Part shown: one piece after another, positions 52,296 to 63,026 of the stretch
Layout: every line of letters begins with the position of its first letter
Position numbering within the stretch: position 1 is the first letter of the stretch
Source: Hanleya hanleyi
Taxonomy: Eukaryota; Mollusca; Polyplacophora; Lepidopleurida; Hanleyidae
Assembly: GCA_036873755.1 (NCBI GenBank)
Contig: JAVTVY010037227.1
Coordinates: forward strand, 62,001 to 126,000
Reading direction: 5' to 3'
DNA length: 64,000 nt
Made by a program: the position numbers and the translations under genes
Notes under the pieces: model-generated
Told to the model about the DNA's origin: nothing
Seen by the model: only the letters and a program-made list of their open reading frames with translations
Databases searched by the model: none

Positions 52296-52798
52296 TCACC
52301 CCACCCATTGCCCGAGTCGTGTGGTGTTACGGAGAATGGCAGGCAGCGTATGCAGCAATGCCCCACATCACGTTCGTGGACGGCCTACCCAACCTGGCCG
52401 ATTTGGAACCCGACACCTTGGTGGTTCTGGATGATCTCATGGCGGAGACGGATGCGCGGGTCACCCAACTCTTTACCAAAGGCAGTCATCATCGACGGCT
52501 CAGCATCATCTACATTGTGCAGAATCTGTTCAGTAAAAACAAAGAACATAGGAACACCAGCTTAAATGCCCACTACCTGGTGGTCTTCAAAAACCCGAGA
52601 GATACCACTCAACTGCTGCACCTGGCGAGACAGATGTATCCCGGCCGCACACCGTTTGCGTTGGAAGCCTTCAAAGATGCGACAACCCCTCAGCACGGGT
52701 ATATGCTCTTCGACCTCAAGCAAGCCACCCCCGACCACCTTCGACTACGGACTGGCATCTTTCCCGGAGAGACCCACCACGTGTACATGCAAAAATAA
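52190..52798 (+). CDS. Packaging ATPase with altered Walker A
   Basis: 202 residues, open frame, same length as element 1. Walker B (LVVLDDLM) is intact. Walker A reads GPTGSGKP, so the Mg-coordinating Thr is Pro, which should abolish ATP hydrolysis. The 3' stem-loop with GCTCCCCCAGC and AATAAA follows at 52,802-52,860. Confidence 0.9.
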   Translation: MDPRWQHPFTSVIAGPTGSGKPHFVRKLLQHADSMITPPIARVVWCYGEWQAAYAAMPHITFVDGLPNLADLEPDTLVVLDDLMAETDARVTQLFTKGSHHRRLSIIYIVQNLFSKNKEHRNTSLNAHYLVVFKNPRDTTQLLHLARQMYPGRTPFALEAFKDATTPQHGYMLFDLKQATPDHLRLRTGIFPGETHHVYMQK

Positions 52799-52953
52799 TG
52801 TAAACACACCCACAGTGGCTCCCCCAGCTGGAGTGTGTGTTTGATGATGGGGATAATAAAAAGAATTAATACCACAGCATGGTTGACTTTTTCTCTGTTC
52901 TCTGAGGTAGATAAAAAGAGCAGAGTTGTGAGTTCTAGCATTAGTTGTACATG

Positions 52954-53295
52954 ATGTCTGCGCGAGTACGGAAGCACGCTTCGACGCTCCGTGTATTGAA
53001 GACGGCCCCACCCGAGTTGGTCCGAACCATTGTACGCGGTGCGGACCCTGACCTTGTACGCTCTCTGTGCGAGATCGGGTACAACCTGTTAAAATGCAAC
53101 GTTCCACTGACTCCGGCTCAGAAGACCAAGTTGGCCAAGCATAAGACAGGTCTCCGAACCCTAGTCCAGAAGCGAGTCTCTCAAACACAAAAGAAAAAGG
53201 TGTTACAGAAAGGCGGCTTTCTCGGGGCCATCTTAGCACCGTTGGCCGCTACCGTGTTGGGTCCAGTATTGGGTGGACTCTTCGGGCGACAATGA
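52954..53295 (+). CDS. Small basic protein with hydrophobic C-terminal tail
   Basis: 113 residues, intact. One Lys/Gly region differs (LLKCNV for LLKGNV); hydrophobic tail APLAATVLGPVLGGLFGRQ. Unknown virion-associated role. Confidence 0.8.
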   Translation: MSARVRKHASTLRVLKTAPPELVRTIVRGADPDLVRSLCEIGYNLLKCNVPLTPAQKTKLAKHKTGLRTLVQKRVSQTQKKKVLQKGGFLGAILAPLAATVLGPVLGGLFGRQ

Positions 53296-53308
53296 ACCAC
53301 ACGAAAAA

Positions 53309-54132
53309 ATGATCCTCGTCGAACCACGGTTCCTTCAAAACCTCCAATCGCCCTACTATGTTCCACGTACGGTGAAGACCATAAACACCCTCGATGAAGA
53401 GATACAACAGATCTTACAGAGACCGGGCTTAAGCGACAGTGAGAAAGTACAACGGTACAATGAGACGTTTCAACGGTACATGACGTTCATGGACCAACAA
53501 AACACTCTCTACCCCACCACCACCACCACCACCACCACCACCACGCGACACACCACCGACCTCAGCACCGCTTCAACAGCCGCCATTACCAGGGGTACCA
53601 CCCACAGCCCCACAGTGGGTGGAAGACGAAGTCCTGAAGAGTGTACCTGCATCGTTCAAGAAACAAGCTGGCCTGGTATTACAACGGATGAAACAGAATC
53701 CTAACATGACTTGGAATGATAAAGGCGAACTCCTGGTACAGAATCAGGTGGTCCCCGGGACCCACATGACGGATTTAGTGAATGACCTGATGCGTCAACG
53801 CAGGTCGCACACAGATCCTCGAGGATGGGAGGTCTTCGCTCAAGGCTTGAAAGACATGCATGTACCACAGGAATTGGTGGGGAATCCCCACCGCTGGGCC
53901 TTTATGCAGCGGACCCAGCAATCGCCGAGTGGCCCACTACCTTCTTGGGAAGCCGAATGGGAACCGGAGTCACCCCCAAAAAACACCACCACGACGGGCA
54001 CCTTCTTTTCAGGCCTTTAAAAAACCACCCTTGATCAGGACACCCCACATCTCCAGAGCCGTGACACGTAGCAACTCACCGCGACGAACACGACGCCGGA
54101 CACAACCGCCCAAGGCCTGGAACTCCTATTAA
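53309..54132 (+). pseudogene. Proline-rich virion-associated protein, frameshifted
   Basis: Starts MILVEPRFLQNLQSPY. The frame changes at the CCA repeat near 53,515-53,545, and again near 53,985 in a run of A/C before the Arg-rich C-terminus. The conserved domain (SVPASFKKQAGL ... GTHMTDLVNDLMRQRR) is intact in the second frame. Confidence 0.75.
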
Positions 54133-54165
54133 AACCAACGGCAGCAGCAGGACAGCTCAGTCGCC

Positions 54166-54954
54166 ATGTTTTACCTGACCCTACCCAGTAACAGTTCGCT
54201 GGATGTGTTTCCTGACAACACCTTGGCCAAGTACGTCACCCAGTTACCGCAACCGTTGTATTTACCTGGACGATGGGAATGTGGCCTCGTGGATATCCAA
54301 TACCCTTACTCGTGGTACAACGTGCGAGCCAATGAAGTGTGGTACGAGGTGACCTACGAAGGCAAAAACACGCGACTCACCCTCCCCGAAGGCCAATACG
54401 ATACCCCCAAGGAGTTCATACAGGGGCTGACAAGGCTGTTGCATTATAAGGCTCTACGGGAGGTCACGAATACTTCAAAACCCATCAAATCCTTCCCCTT
54501 CAAGAATCACGTGGACTTCGATTACAACGCACACAACGACAAGGCACAGATCCTGCTCTCCGCCAACGTGAGTGTCGTACTGAGTCCTATCCTACAACAA
54601 ATGCTGGGTCTCGCTCACCTGACCTACACGGGTCCATCCGAGGACCATGGCCACATCCCGATGGATATGAAGTCGGGTATGTACGGACTCTACGTCTACT
54701 CGGACGTGGTGAACAACCACATCGTGGGCGATATCAACACACCTCTGTTACGCGTGGTCCCCATTAAAAAGACGTATGGAGATCAAGTCACCCACAGTTT
54801 CACCCACATGCTCTACCTACCCGTACGACAAACCGACATCAACACTATCACGGTGGATATAAGGGATGACACGGGATGACCGGTGGCATTCGAACGATAA
54901 AAAGTGGTGCTGACACTTCATTTTCGACAAGCACGTGCTCCCCACTTTGCATAG
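54166..54954 (+). pseudogene. Penton-like minor capsid protein, nonsense near C-terminus
   Basis: The best-preserved copy of this gene: 237 open residues from MFYLTLPSNSSLDVFPDNT through LRVVPIKKTYGDQVTHSFTH. A TGA at 54,877-54,879, where element 1 has CGA, stops it roughly 25 codons early, and a second stop follows at the changed ERG codon (GATAA). The single jelly-roll fold is probably mostly encoded, but the end is lost. Confidence 0.85.
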
Positions 54955-55358
54955 TGAATGTACCTTACGAGTGCGATGCACGGAGCTATATGGACTATTA
55001 TGCCCAACAGGCCGGGGGTGGCTTTCCGGTCTTTAGCGATGCACGCATGCAACGAGGACATGGGCTGGGGAACATAATCGGCAGCATCGTGAAAACGTTC
55101 CTGCCCTTGGTGACGCGTGGGGTGAAACCGATCGGCAAACAAGCGGTACGCAGTGGACTGCAAGTCGCCGGTGATGTCTTGGAGGGTACGGCACCCAAAG
55201 AAGCCTTGAAACCGCGGGCCAAAGAAGCGGGCGGCGTTTTGGTGGCCAAAGCACAACGCACCGTAGGGAATAAAAGACCAGCACCACCGAGACCACGCAC
55301 CAGTCGACGACCGACCCAGCGACGACGCACATCGAAGACCCAGGATATCTTTTCTTAA
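54954..55358 (+). pseudogene. Basic pVI/pX-like protein, start codon lost
   Basis: 134 codons colinear with element 1, but the start ATG is GTG. The body is open (VPYECDARSYMDYYAQQAGG ... RPTQRRRTSK). An in-frame upstream start inside the penton gene is an artefact of that gene's decay. Confidence 0.7.
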
Positions 55359-55360
55359 AC

Positions 55361-56670
55361 ATGTCCTTAATCCACGCAGAGTCCTGCCCCTCCACCAACA
55401 GTGAATTTGATTTGTGGACCGTGTCGCCTACACAGACCAGTGCCGAACAAGGATTATGGGTGGAGCATCTCCCGCTCTCCAGCATCAACGAAACAGGGCC
55501 CATCGAATTCAATATCAGTAATGCGGATACGACCTATGTGGATTTAGCCCATACGTACTTGTATGTGAAAGCCAAGGTCGTCAACGGGGATGGCTCCAGA
55601 ATCATCCAAGCTGCAACGGTGGGCCCGACGAATCTCTGGCTGCACTCGATGTTTCAACAGGTGGATATTTTTCTCAGCGACAAACTCATCAATGACTCGA
55701 CCAACACGTACCCCTATCGAGCCTACATCGAGACACTGCTGTCGTATGGACGAGAGGCTAAACAATCTCAGCTGACAGCCGCTTTATTCTACCAGGACAC
55801 AGCTGAGCACATGACCACGGTGGACAATGAAGGATATAACAAACGGAAGGCTTTCACTGCGAACGGCGCCTCGGTGGATCTCATGGGTCGACTACACACA
55901 GACATCTTCATGCAAGACCGGCACCTCTTGAACAAGATCCCCATCAAAATCCGACTGATACGGGCGCCTCCGACCTTCGCCTTGATGGCCACTAACGTAG
56001 ATGGACATGCAGCTGACTATAAGCTTGTTATCCAAGACGCAGTCCTGTATGTCCGAAAAGTGAAACCGAATCCAGCCGTTCAACTGGGACACCTCAAAGC
56101 CTTGGAAACAAAACCAGCCCAGTACCCTATCCGACGTGTACAAACCAAAGTGTTCTCTGTGCCTGCTGAAAATATGAGCGCCAACAAAGAAAACCTGTTC
56201 CTGGGGGAACTACCCAAGCGATTGATCCTGGCCTGTGTGGGAAATACCAGTTTCAGCGGAGCCTACCCAGAGAATCCGTTTGACTTTAAACATTTCGGCA
56301 TCAATTTTGTGGCCCTGCATGTGGATGGACAACAGGTCCCAGCCACGACCTTAACACCGAACTTTGGGCGCAGGAATTTCATTCGAGCCTATCAGAGCCT
56401 GTTTACAGCCACCGGTCAAATTGACCAGGACGAAGGGAATATGATCAGTCGGGAGGACTACGCGAACGGATACACGTTGTTCTGTTTCCATCTGACCCCC
56501 ACCTTAGAGAACGACCATCAGCTGGCCCTGGCCAAGCAAGGCAATTTACGGTTGGAAATCCACTTTGCCCGAGCCCTCGGGACCACCGTCAATGTGATCT
56601 GCTACGCCGAGTTGAAAACATCATTCAAGTGGACAAGGCGCGCAACGTCCTGTGTGACTTTTCCACCTAA
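55361..56670 (+). pseudogene. Major capsid protein, C-terminal frameshift
   Basis: Colinear with element 2 for about 415 residues. One base is missing near 56,612 (GAGTTGAAAAC against GAGTTTGACAAC), so the frame runs into the protease frame and gives a 594-codon fused reading. The lost part is the last roughly 20 residues of the capsid protein. Confidence 0.88.
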
Positions 56671-56671
56671 C

Positions 56672-57145
56672 ATGGATACAGACCAGATAACCACCGTGCT
56701 GGAGAATGACCCAGGGACACGTATGGTCTTTCAAGGGGTGTTCGCCCGAGATGTGTTCCCATTAAACCGTATGTATCCTGCTGCATACGTTCTCAACACG
56801 GACCCGATCGATCGGCCCGGTGAACACTGGGTGGCCGTGTACTTGACAGAAGCGCAGGGCGAATACTTTGACCCGTACGGCCTGCCACCCCTCCATGCCG
56901 ATTTAACAGACTTCATGGATCAAGGCACAGAGACGTGGTGTTGGAACAGTGAAACGTTGCAAAGCCTGACCAGTAGCGTGTGCGGACAATATTGCTTGTT
57001 TTACCTGTACCATCGATGCCGGGGCAGAACCTTATCTACCATCGTACAGATGTTTGACGAGTACCCCAAGGCCGAGGACCGCGATGTACTCGTATATGAC
57101 TGGGCCGCCCATCATTTCAATGTACAAGCCCCGTTCTGGGCTTAA
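56672..57145 (+). CDS. Adenain-type cysteine protease
   Basis: 157 residues from its own ATG. His52 (GEHWVAVY), Asp67 (EYFDPYG), Gln97 (ETLQSL) and Cys104 (VCGQYC) are all present. The own start is preferred over the fused frame because it matches the other two elements. Confidence 0.9.
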   Translation: MDTDQITTVLENDPGTRMVFQGVFARDVFPLNRMYPAAYVLNTDPIDRPGEHWVAVYLTEAQGEYFDPYGLPPLHADLTDFMDQGTETWCWNSETLQSLTSSVCGQYCLFYLYHRCRGRTLSTIVQMFDEYPKAEDRDVLVYDWAAHHFNVQAPFWA

Positions 57146-57298
57146 GTTCTTTCAATGTACAAGCCCCCTGTTCTGGGCTTAAGTTTACAAGCCCCCTGTT
57201 CTGGGCTTCAGTTCTTTCAATGTACAAGCCCCCTGTTCTGGGCTTCAGTTGTCACGTGGTTGTTCTCACGTTGTTGTTGTTAGTTATTGTTGAATAAA
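57124..57298 (+). promoter_or_regulatory. Tandem stem-loops and poly(A) signal
   Basis: Four AAGCCC...TGGGCTT units, the first in the protease end, then AATAAA at 57,293. Confidence 0.6.
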
Positions 57299-57469
57299 AA
57301 CAAAATGAGATCTCACCAAAAAAAACCCTGTCTTGTGCGTTTTCTATATGAGCATAATGCATGAAACTGGCTTTGAACACCGTATTAGCCAATCAGTGGC
57401 CTAGAATGGAGCCAAAGGTAACCCATCCATGTCCAGAAAACATTACCCGGGTGTACAAGAACCCGGATG

Positions 57470-59602
57470 TAGGCGCGGGCGTAGGCGAAAGCATCCTAGT
57501 ACCCGGATGTAGGCGCAGACGTGAGCGAAATTCTAGTACCCGTCCATTGGTTCTTGTATCGATCACTCATTGGCTCTTTCTCTCGACCGCTGATTAGTGC
57601 AAATGGAACTGCCCATCCTTCCCAGGTTAATTTACAATCCCCTTTTTGGGTTCAAGCTCTGTATATCGATGCCGCAACATTGTTGCCGAACCTTGCCGAA
57701 AGGGAGGCCTTTGAACTTTTGACCTGGATGTGACCTTTTGACCCGACATTCATCCGTGCACTGCCGGTGATGCCGCGCACTTCCGGATAACCCGCGCGCG
57801 CGCGCGCTGCGGCCGGGGCGGGCCGGGCCGGGCCGGGCCGGGAAAAACCCCACAGACAGGTCAGTACATGCATTCCTATCATGTTCCCAGGTCACACCCC
57901 ATTCACACAGACCCTCATGCATACCCGGAGGCAGGCGCAGACGTCAGCGAAATTCTGGCGGCAAAACCCCCACAGACAGGTCAGTACATGTCCTATCATG
58001 TTCCAAGGCCACGCCCCATTCACCCAAACCGGAAGTGACGTCATACCCCTAATTTTACATGCACCCATCCATGACTGGATGCCTCTTCACGAATGCTTCA
58101 CTTTGATACCTCACTCGACTCCATCGGACCATTAGTGGCCCACCTAGACCGCAAAAACGTCTATTTCCACACCCGTTTCTCACAATTCCCTGTCTGCGCA
58201 TGCGCAGAATGTGGACAACGGGCGAGACACTACTCCAGGCGGTTGCTCCCTCACATATGCTTCACATGGATACCTCACTCGACTCCATCGGCCCATTAGT
58301 TCCTCGCCCATTAATTCCCTGTCTGCGCATGCGCAGAATGTTGACAACGGCCGAGACACTAGTCCAATCGGATGCCCCCTCACATATGCTTCACATTGAT
58401 ACCTCACTCAACTCCATCGGCTCATTAGTGGCTCACCTAGATCCCAAAACGTCTATTTTCATACACTTTGTCTATTGCGCATGCGCAGAATGACGATATT
58501 CCGAACCCACATCCACCCAGTGGGATGCCCCCCTCACATAGGCTTCACATTGATACCTCACTCGACCCCATCGGTCCATTAGTGGCCCACCTAGACCCCA
58601 AAACGACTATTTCCATACCCTTGTCTACCGCGCATGCGCAGAATGACGATATTTCAACCCCACACACAGCCCGTCGGATGCGCCTTCACGAAGGCTTCAC
58701 ATTGATACCTCATACGACTCCATCGACCCACTAGTGGCCCACCTAGACCCCAAAACGGCTATTTCCATACCCTTTGTCTACCGCGCATGCGCAGAATGAC
58801 GATATTTCAACCCCACACCCAGCCCGTCGGATGCGCCTTCACGAAGGCTTCACATTGATACCTCATACGACTCCATCGACCCACTAGTGGCCCACCTAGA
58901 CCCCAAAACGTCTATTTCCATATACTTTGTCTATAGATTTAATATGCACATCCCTACACTCATAATGATAGGTCTTTGGATTATGGACGCGGATATTCTT
59001 TAATGGACGACGGCTGAATTATGAATGACGGACTAGACGCTTGTATTCCTAGTACCCGTCCTCTGCATGGCAGAACTGTACAACCCAGAACAAGTCTGGA
59101 CATGGCTTGACACATATGCACCAGACCAGGTATTCACGATGCCGCAACATTGTAGCGAACGTGCAACAATGTTGCAATTCGGGGAGCCAGGTGTTCGGCA
59201 CGTGCCAACCCCCAGCCCAAGCAGACGTGAGCGAAATGCTGGCGGCAAAACCCCCACAGACAGGTCAGTACATGTCCTATCATGTTCAAAAATGACCATC
59301 CCCATACCCCATACAGGCCTGTATATTGTATAAATCCGAAGATGTCACGGAGATCACCGAAGATGTCACGGAGGTGACCGAAGATACACGGAGGTGCCCG
59401 AAGACACACGGAGGTGAACGACATTGTGGAAAAACCCCACAGACAGGTCAGTACATGCTCTATCATGTTCACAGGTCACGCCCCATTCACCCAGACCGGA
59501 AGTGACGTCACACGGGACTGGTGGCGCCCCCTGGCGGAAGCAGGGGAACCAAGAGTTACCTCCCTGACAAATTGCGACTTGAAATCCGTTATATATACTA
59601 CT
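57470..59602 (-). repeat. Element 3 right terminal inverted repeat
   Basis: Mirror of the left TIR. NRF-1-like GCGCATGCGCAGAATG sites at about 58,195, 58,326, 58,478, 58,630 and 58,786. It carries a 100-bp insert, including 58,968-59,045, that the left TIR lacks. Confidence 0.88.
58968..59045 (+). repeat. Insert in right TIR matching nearby intron
   Basis: Nearly identical to 44,359-44,436. The left TIR reads straight across this point (CTATAGATTTAATATGCATT in complement), so the insert is a one-sided gain. Confidence 0.8.
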
Positions 59603-59608
59603 TTCGAG

Positions 59609-59966
59609 GGACAAGTTCATGAAATCAAACATGTTTGACTTTCGGAACATGTTTTCGTCCTCAAAACAGTTTTTGTCTTCAGTGTGGTGATCGCGAACAT
59701 GTGTCCGGACATTTACCAACAATTATCCAATCAACTGGCAGCTGTCGGTCATGTGACGAAGCCGCTCTTACATGGCACAGCAAAATGGCAGAATGTTCGT
59801 GTTTCTGGGCACCTCGCACTGCAGACAAAACATGTTAGGAACAGTGTTTTTGTTCTAATACAACAGAATGTTCGTAGTGTGAGTTGCGCTAAATTTACCA
59901 CGAACAAAAACACGAACAAACTTTTCTGTTCTAATACAACAAAATGTTCGTAATGTGAGTTGGGCT
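59609..59966. mobile_element. Harbinger-like MITE, right part
   Basis: Ends AAAATGTTCGTAATGTGAGT then TGGGCT, the inverted partner of the start at 46,684, followed by TTA at 59,967-59,969. Confidence 0.75.
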
Positions 59967-59969
59967 TTA

Positions 59970-60444
59970 CCAATAGGTCATAATAAATGAATTGGTGCAC
60001 ATTCAATAGAGATACCACCGACCCGGTATCAACAGATATACGTTTTTGAAACTTTCTCGTTCACAATCGTTGTGTTTATCTGCTTTATTTTATTGTGGCT
60101 TTGTGAAATGGATTCAAATGTTACATTTATTTTAACAAATAGATCAACTGTTCATACCTTTTAATGTGGAGGAGTTTTTTAAGAACATCATTTGTCAGAA
60201 GAACTTACACACTGTGCGGCCAATTTGGGATTCTTTTTATCACAATGGGTTCAGACAAACCACCGAATTGAGACTGTCAGTATTTCGGACTACAGAGTGA
60301 CAAACGTTTGATAAGGAGGGTTACTGAGCTGATATATGTGGATTGTTTCAATTCAATTGCTAAAGATTGGTCTGTTTGAATTAAACATATGTAGGGGCTT
60401 ATTCGTCTTAAATGTATTCACCATATCGTCGGTATCTATTACAG
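59970..60444. other. End of the large channel intron
   Basis: No gene. It ends in GTATCTATTACAG, the acceptor of the next exon. Confidence 0.6.
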
Positions 60445-60536
60445 AAAGAATGCAGTTGAGCTGCGTATCTTTTTTGATGATAACACAATGAAGATGACAA
60501 AACAGGTACCGGAAGTAACATTTGATGGCCTTTTGG
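60445..60536 (+). CDS. DEG/ENaC channel, fourth visible exon
   Basis: 92 nt encoding KNAVELRIFFDDNTMKMTKQ and VTFDGLL, the pre-TM2 strand of the family. Acceptor ATTACAG, donor TTGG|GTAAGA. Entry phase 2 matches the exon ending at 40,472, so splicing can skip the whole element 3 intron. Exit phase is 1. Confidence 0.88.
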
Positions 60537-60834
60537 GTAAGAAACCTTTTTTACCTTGGTTTCTGTTTATTTCATTTTTGGGGGTAATTATTAAGCCCTT
60601 GTGGTTTGTTAAGCCTTGAAAACACATTTTTATGACAAATTCATCTTATTTATACCTGACAACCATGACAAAACATCCATCATTCACCAGGGATTGAAAG
60701 ATTCAGTCACGTTCAAGGAATGTCAGATATATTTCAATAATTGGACACTCCGAAATCCAGTTGACGTATGTATACGATTACATGAACAACAGTACGTGCC
60801 TACAGCGGTGATAACGTTATTGCGATTGCTGTGT

Positions 60835-62525
60835 GGATAACGGTCAATCATTGTGGATAACAGCCAATCATTGTGGATAAAGGTCAGTCGTTATGGATAA
60901 CGCTCAATCATTGTGGATAACAGCCAGTCATTGTGGATAACGGTCAGTCGTTATGGATAACGCTCAATCATTGTGGATAACAGCCAATCATTGTGGATAA
61001 CAGCCAACCATTGTGGGTAACGGTCAATCATTGTCAATAGCGATTAGTTATTGTGGATAACGGTCAATCATTGTCGATCACAGCCAATCATTGTGGATAA
61101 CGGTCAATCATTGTCGATAACAGCCAATCATTGTGGATAACAGCCAATCATTGTGGATAACGCTCAATCATGGTGGATAACAGCCAATCATTGTGGATAA
61201 CGGTCAATCGTTATGGATAACGCTCAATCATTGTGGATAACAGCCATTCATTGTGGATAACAGCCAACCATTGTGGGTAACGGTCAATCATTGTCAATAG
61301 CGATTAGTCATTGTGGATAACGGCCAATCATTGTCGATAACAGCCAATCATTGTGGATAACGGTCAATCATTGTCAACAGCCACCAGTCATTGTGGATAA
61401 CGGCCAATCATTGTCGATAACAGCCAATCATTGTGGATAACGGTCAATCATTGTGGATACCAGCCAATCATTGTGAATAACGGCCATCATTGTCGATAAT
61501 AGCCAATCATTGTCGATAACAGCCAATCATTGTGAATAACGGTCAGTCATTGTGGGTAACGGTCAATCATTGTCAATAGCGATTAGTCATTGTGGATAAC
61601 GGCCAATCATTGTCGATAACAGCCAATCATTGTGGATAACGGTCAATCATTGTCAACAGCCACCAGTCATTGTGGATAACGGCCAATCATTGTCGATAAC
61701 AGCCAATCATTGTGAATAACGGTCAATCATTGTCAACAGCCACCAATCATTGTGAATAACGGTCAATCATTGTCGATAACAGCCAATCATTGTCGATAAC
61801 AGCCAATCATTGTGAATAACGGTCAATCATTGTCAATAGCGATCAATCATTGTGGATAACAGCCAATCATTGTGAATAACGGTCAATCATTGTCAATAGC
61901 GATCAATCATTGTGGATAACAGCCAATCATTGTGAATAACGGTCAATCATTGTCAACAGCCACCAATCATTGTGAATAACGGTCAATCATTGTCGATAAC
62001 AGCCAATCATTGTCGATAACAGCCAATCATTGTGAATAACGGTCAATCATTGTCAATGGCGACCAGTCATTGTGGATAACAGCTAATCATTGTGGATAAC
62101 GGTCAATCATTGTCAATAGCGATCAATCATTGTGGATAACAGTCAATCATTGTGGATAACGGTCAATCATTGTCAATAGCGTTCAATCATTGTGGATAAC
62201 AGCCAATCATTGTGGATAACGGTCAATCATTGTCAATAGCGGCCAGTCATTGCGGATAACAGCCAATCATTGTGGATAACGGTCAATCATTGTCAATAGC
62301 GATCAATCATTGTGGATAACAGCCAATAATTGTGGATAACGGTCAATCATTGTGGATAACGGTCAATCAATGTCAACCAGTCATTGTGGATAACGGTCAA
62401 TCATTGTGGATAACAGCCAATCATTGTGAATAACGGCCAATCATTGTCAATAGCGATCAGTCATTGTGGATAACGGCCAATCATTGCGGATAACGGTCAA
62501 TCATTGTCAACAGCGACCAGTCATA
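60835..62525. repeat. 1.7-kb satellite with 20-bp period in last intron
   Basis: About 80 diverged units built on TCAATCATTGTGGATAACGG, arranged in higher-order groups with AATAGCGATCAG and AACAGCCAATC variants. Intronic; no coding potential. Confidence 0.92.
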
Positions 62526-62796
62526 GGGAACGCCAATTTGTTTATTTATTTATTTGACCACTATTTGACCAGAAAATAGTACCTACCCTACAAATGTCCT
62601 TATTTGACCACTATTTGACAATGCAGTAATCTTCATTTCGACCATGCCTGCTCTTCTATGAGGATCGAACCTTGGGCTTAATATATATCCAAATGAGGGA
62701 CTGTTCAGCTTTATTTTGTCGATGAAGGGCTATAATGTGTCAGCTTGTTTTCCTGAAGTGTATTTTTTTTACATGTTTTCCTCGGACTTATTTCAG

Positions 62797-62936
62797 CAAA
62801 CTTGGGCGGACAGATGGGCCTGTTTCTGGGAGCTAGTCTTCTAACGCTAGCTGAAGGGCTGGAGTTTCTAGCCTTGAAGTTTGTGTCTTGGGTTCATCGC
62901 CTTCGGGAGAAGGGCAAATCGATCAGTTCGAAATAA
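62797..62936 (+). CDS. DEG/ENaC channel, last exon
   Basis: Begins after TATTTCAG and encodes NLGGQMGLFLGASLLTLAEG, the diagnostic second membrane segment with the GAS selectivity-filter motif, then a short basic cytosolic tail ending KGKSISSK and TAA at 62,934-62,936. The short tail lacks PPxY-type motifs. Confidence 0.92.
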
Positions 62937-63026
62937 GTTTATATTCAGCCTCCTCAAAACGGCGTGGGAGAATCCAGACCGAGCGTTACAACGACTGTCT
63001 GGGAGACTGTGAACTATTATATTGTA

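Larger units (their letters stand above)
46787..59602 (+). mobile_element. Polinton/Maverick-like element 3
   Basis: A 12,816-bp element starting AGTAGTATATATAACGGATT and ending in the complement, with TTCGAG duplicated at 46,781-46,786 and 59,603-59,608. It lies in the intron between exons 40,322-40,472 and 60,445-60,536 of the channel gene, in the gene's orientation, and inside a MITE. Many genes are broken, and the integrase core is deleted. No polymerase or zinc-finger gene. Confidence 0.95.

Noticed and set aside
55361..57145. A 594-codon capsid-protease fusion
   Set aside because: It arises from one missing base near 56,612. The protease has its own conserved ATG, and the other two copies have separate genes.
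60835..62525. Array of perfect DnaA-box-like TGTGGATAA sites suggesting a bacterial origin
   Set aside because: The array is in an intron of a spliced animal gene; the resemblance comes from one 20-bp satellite unit.
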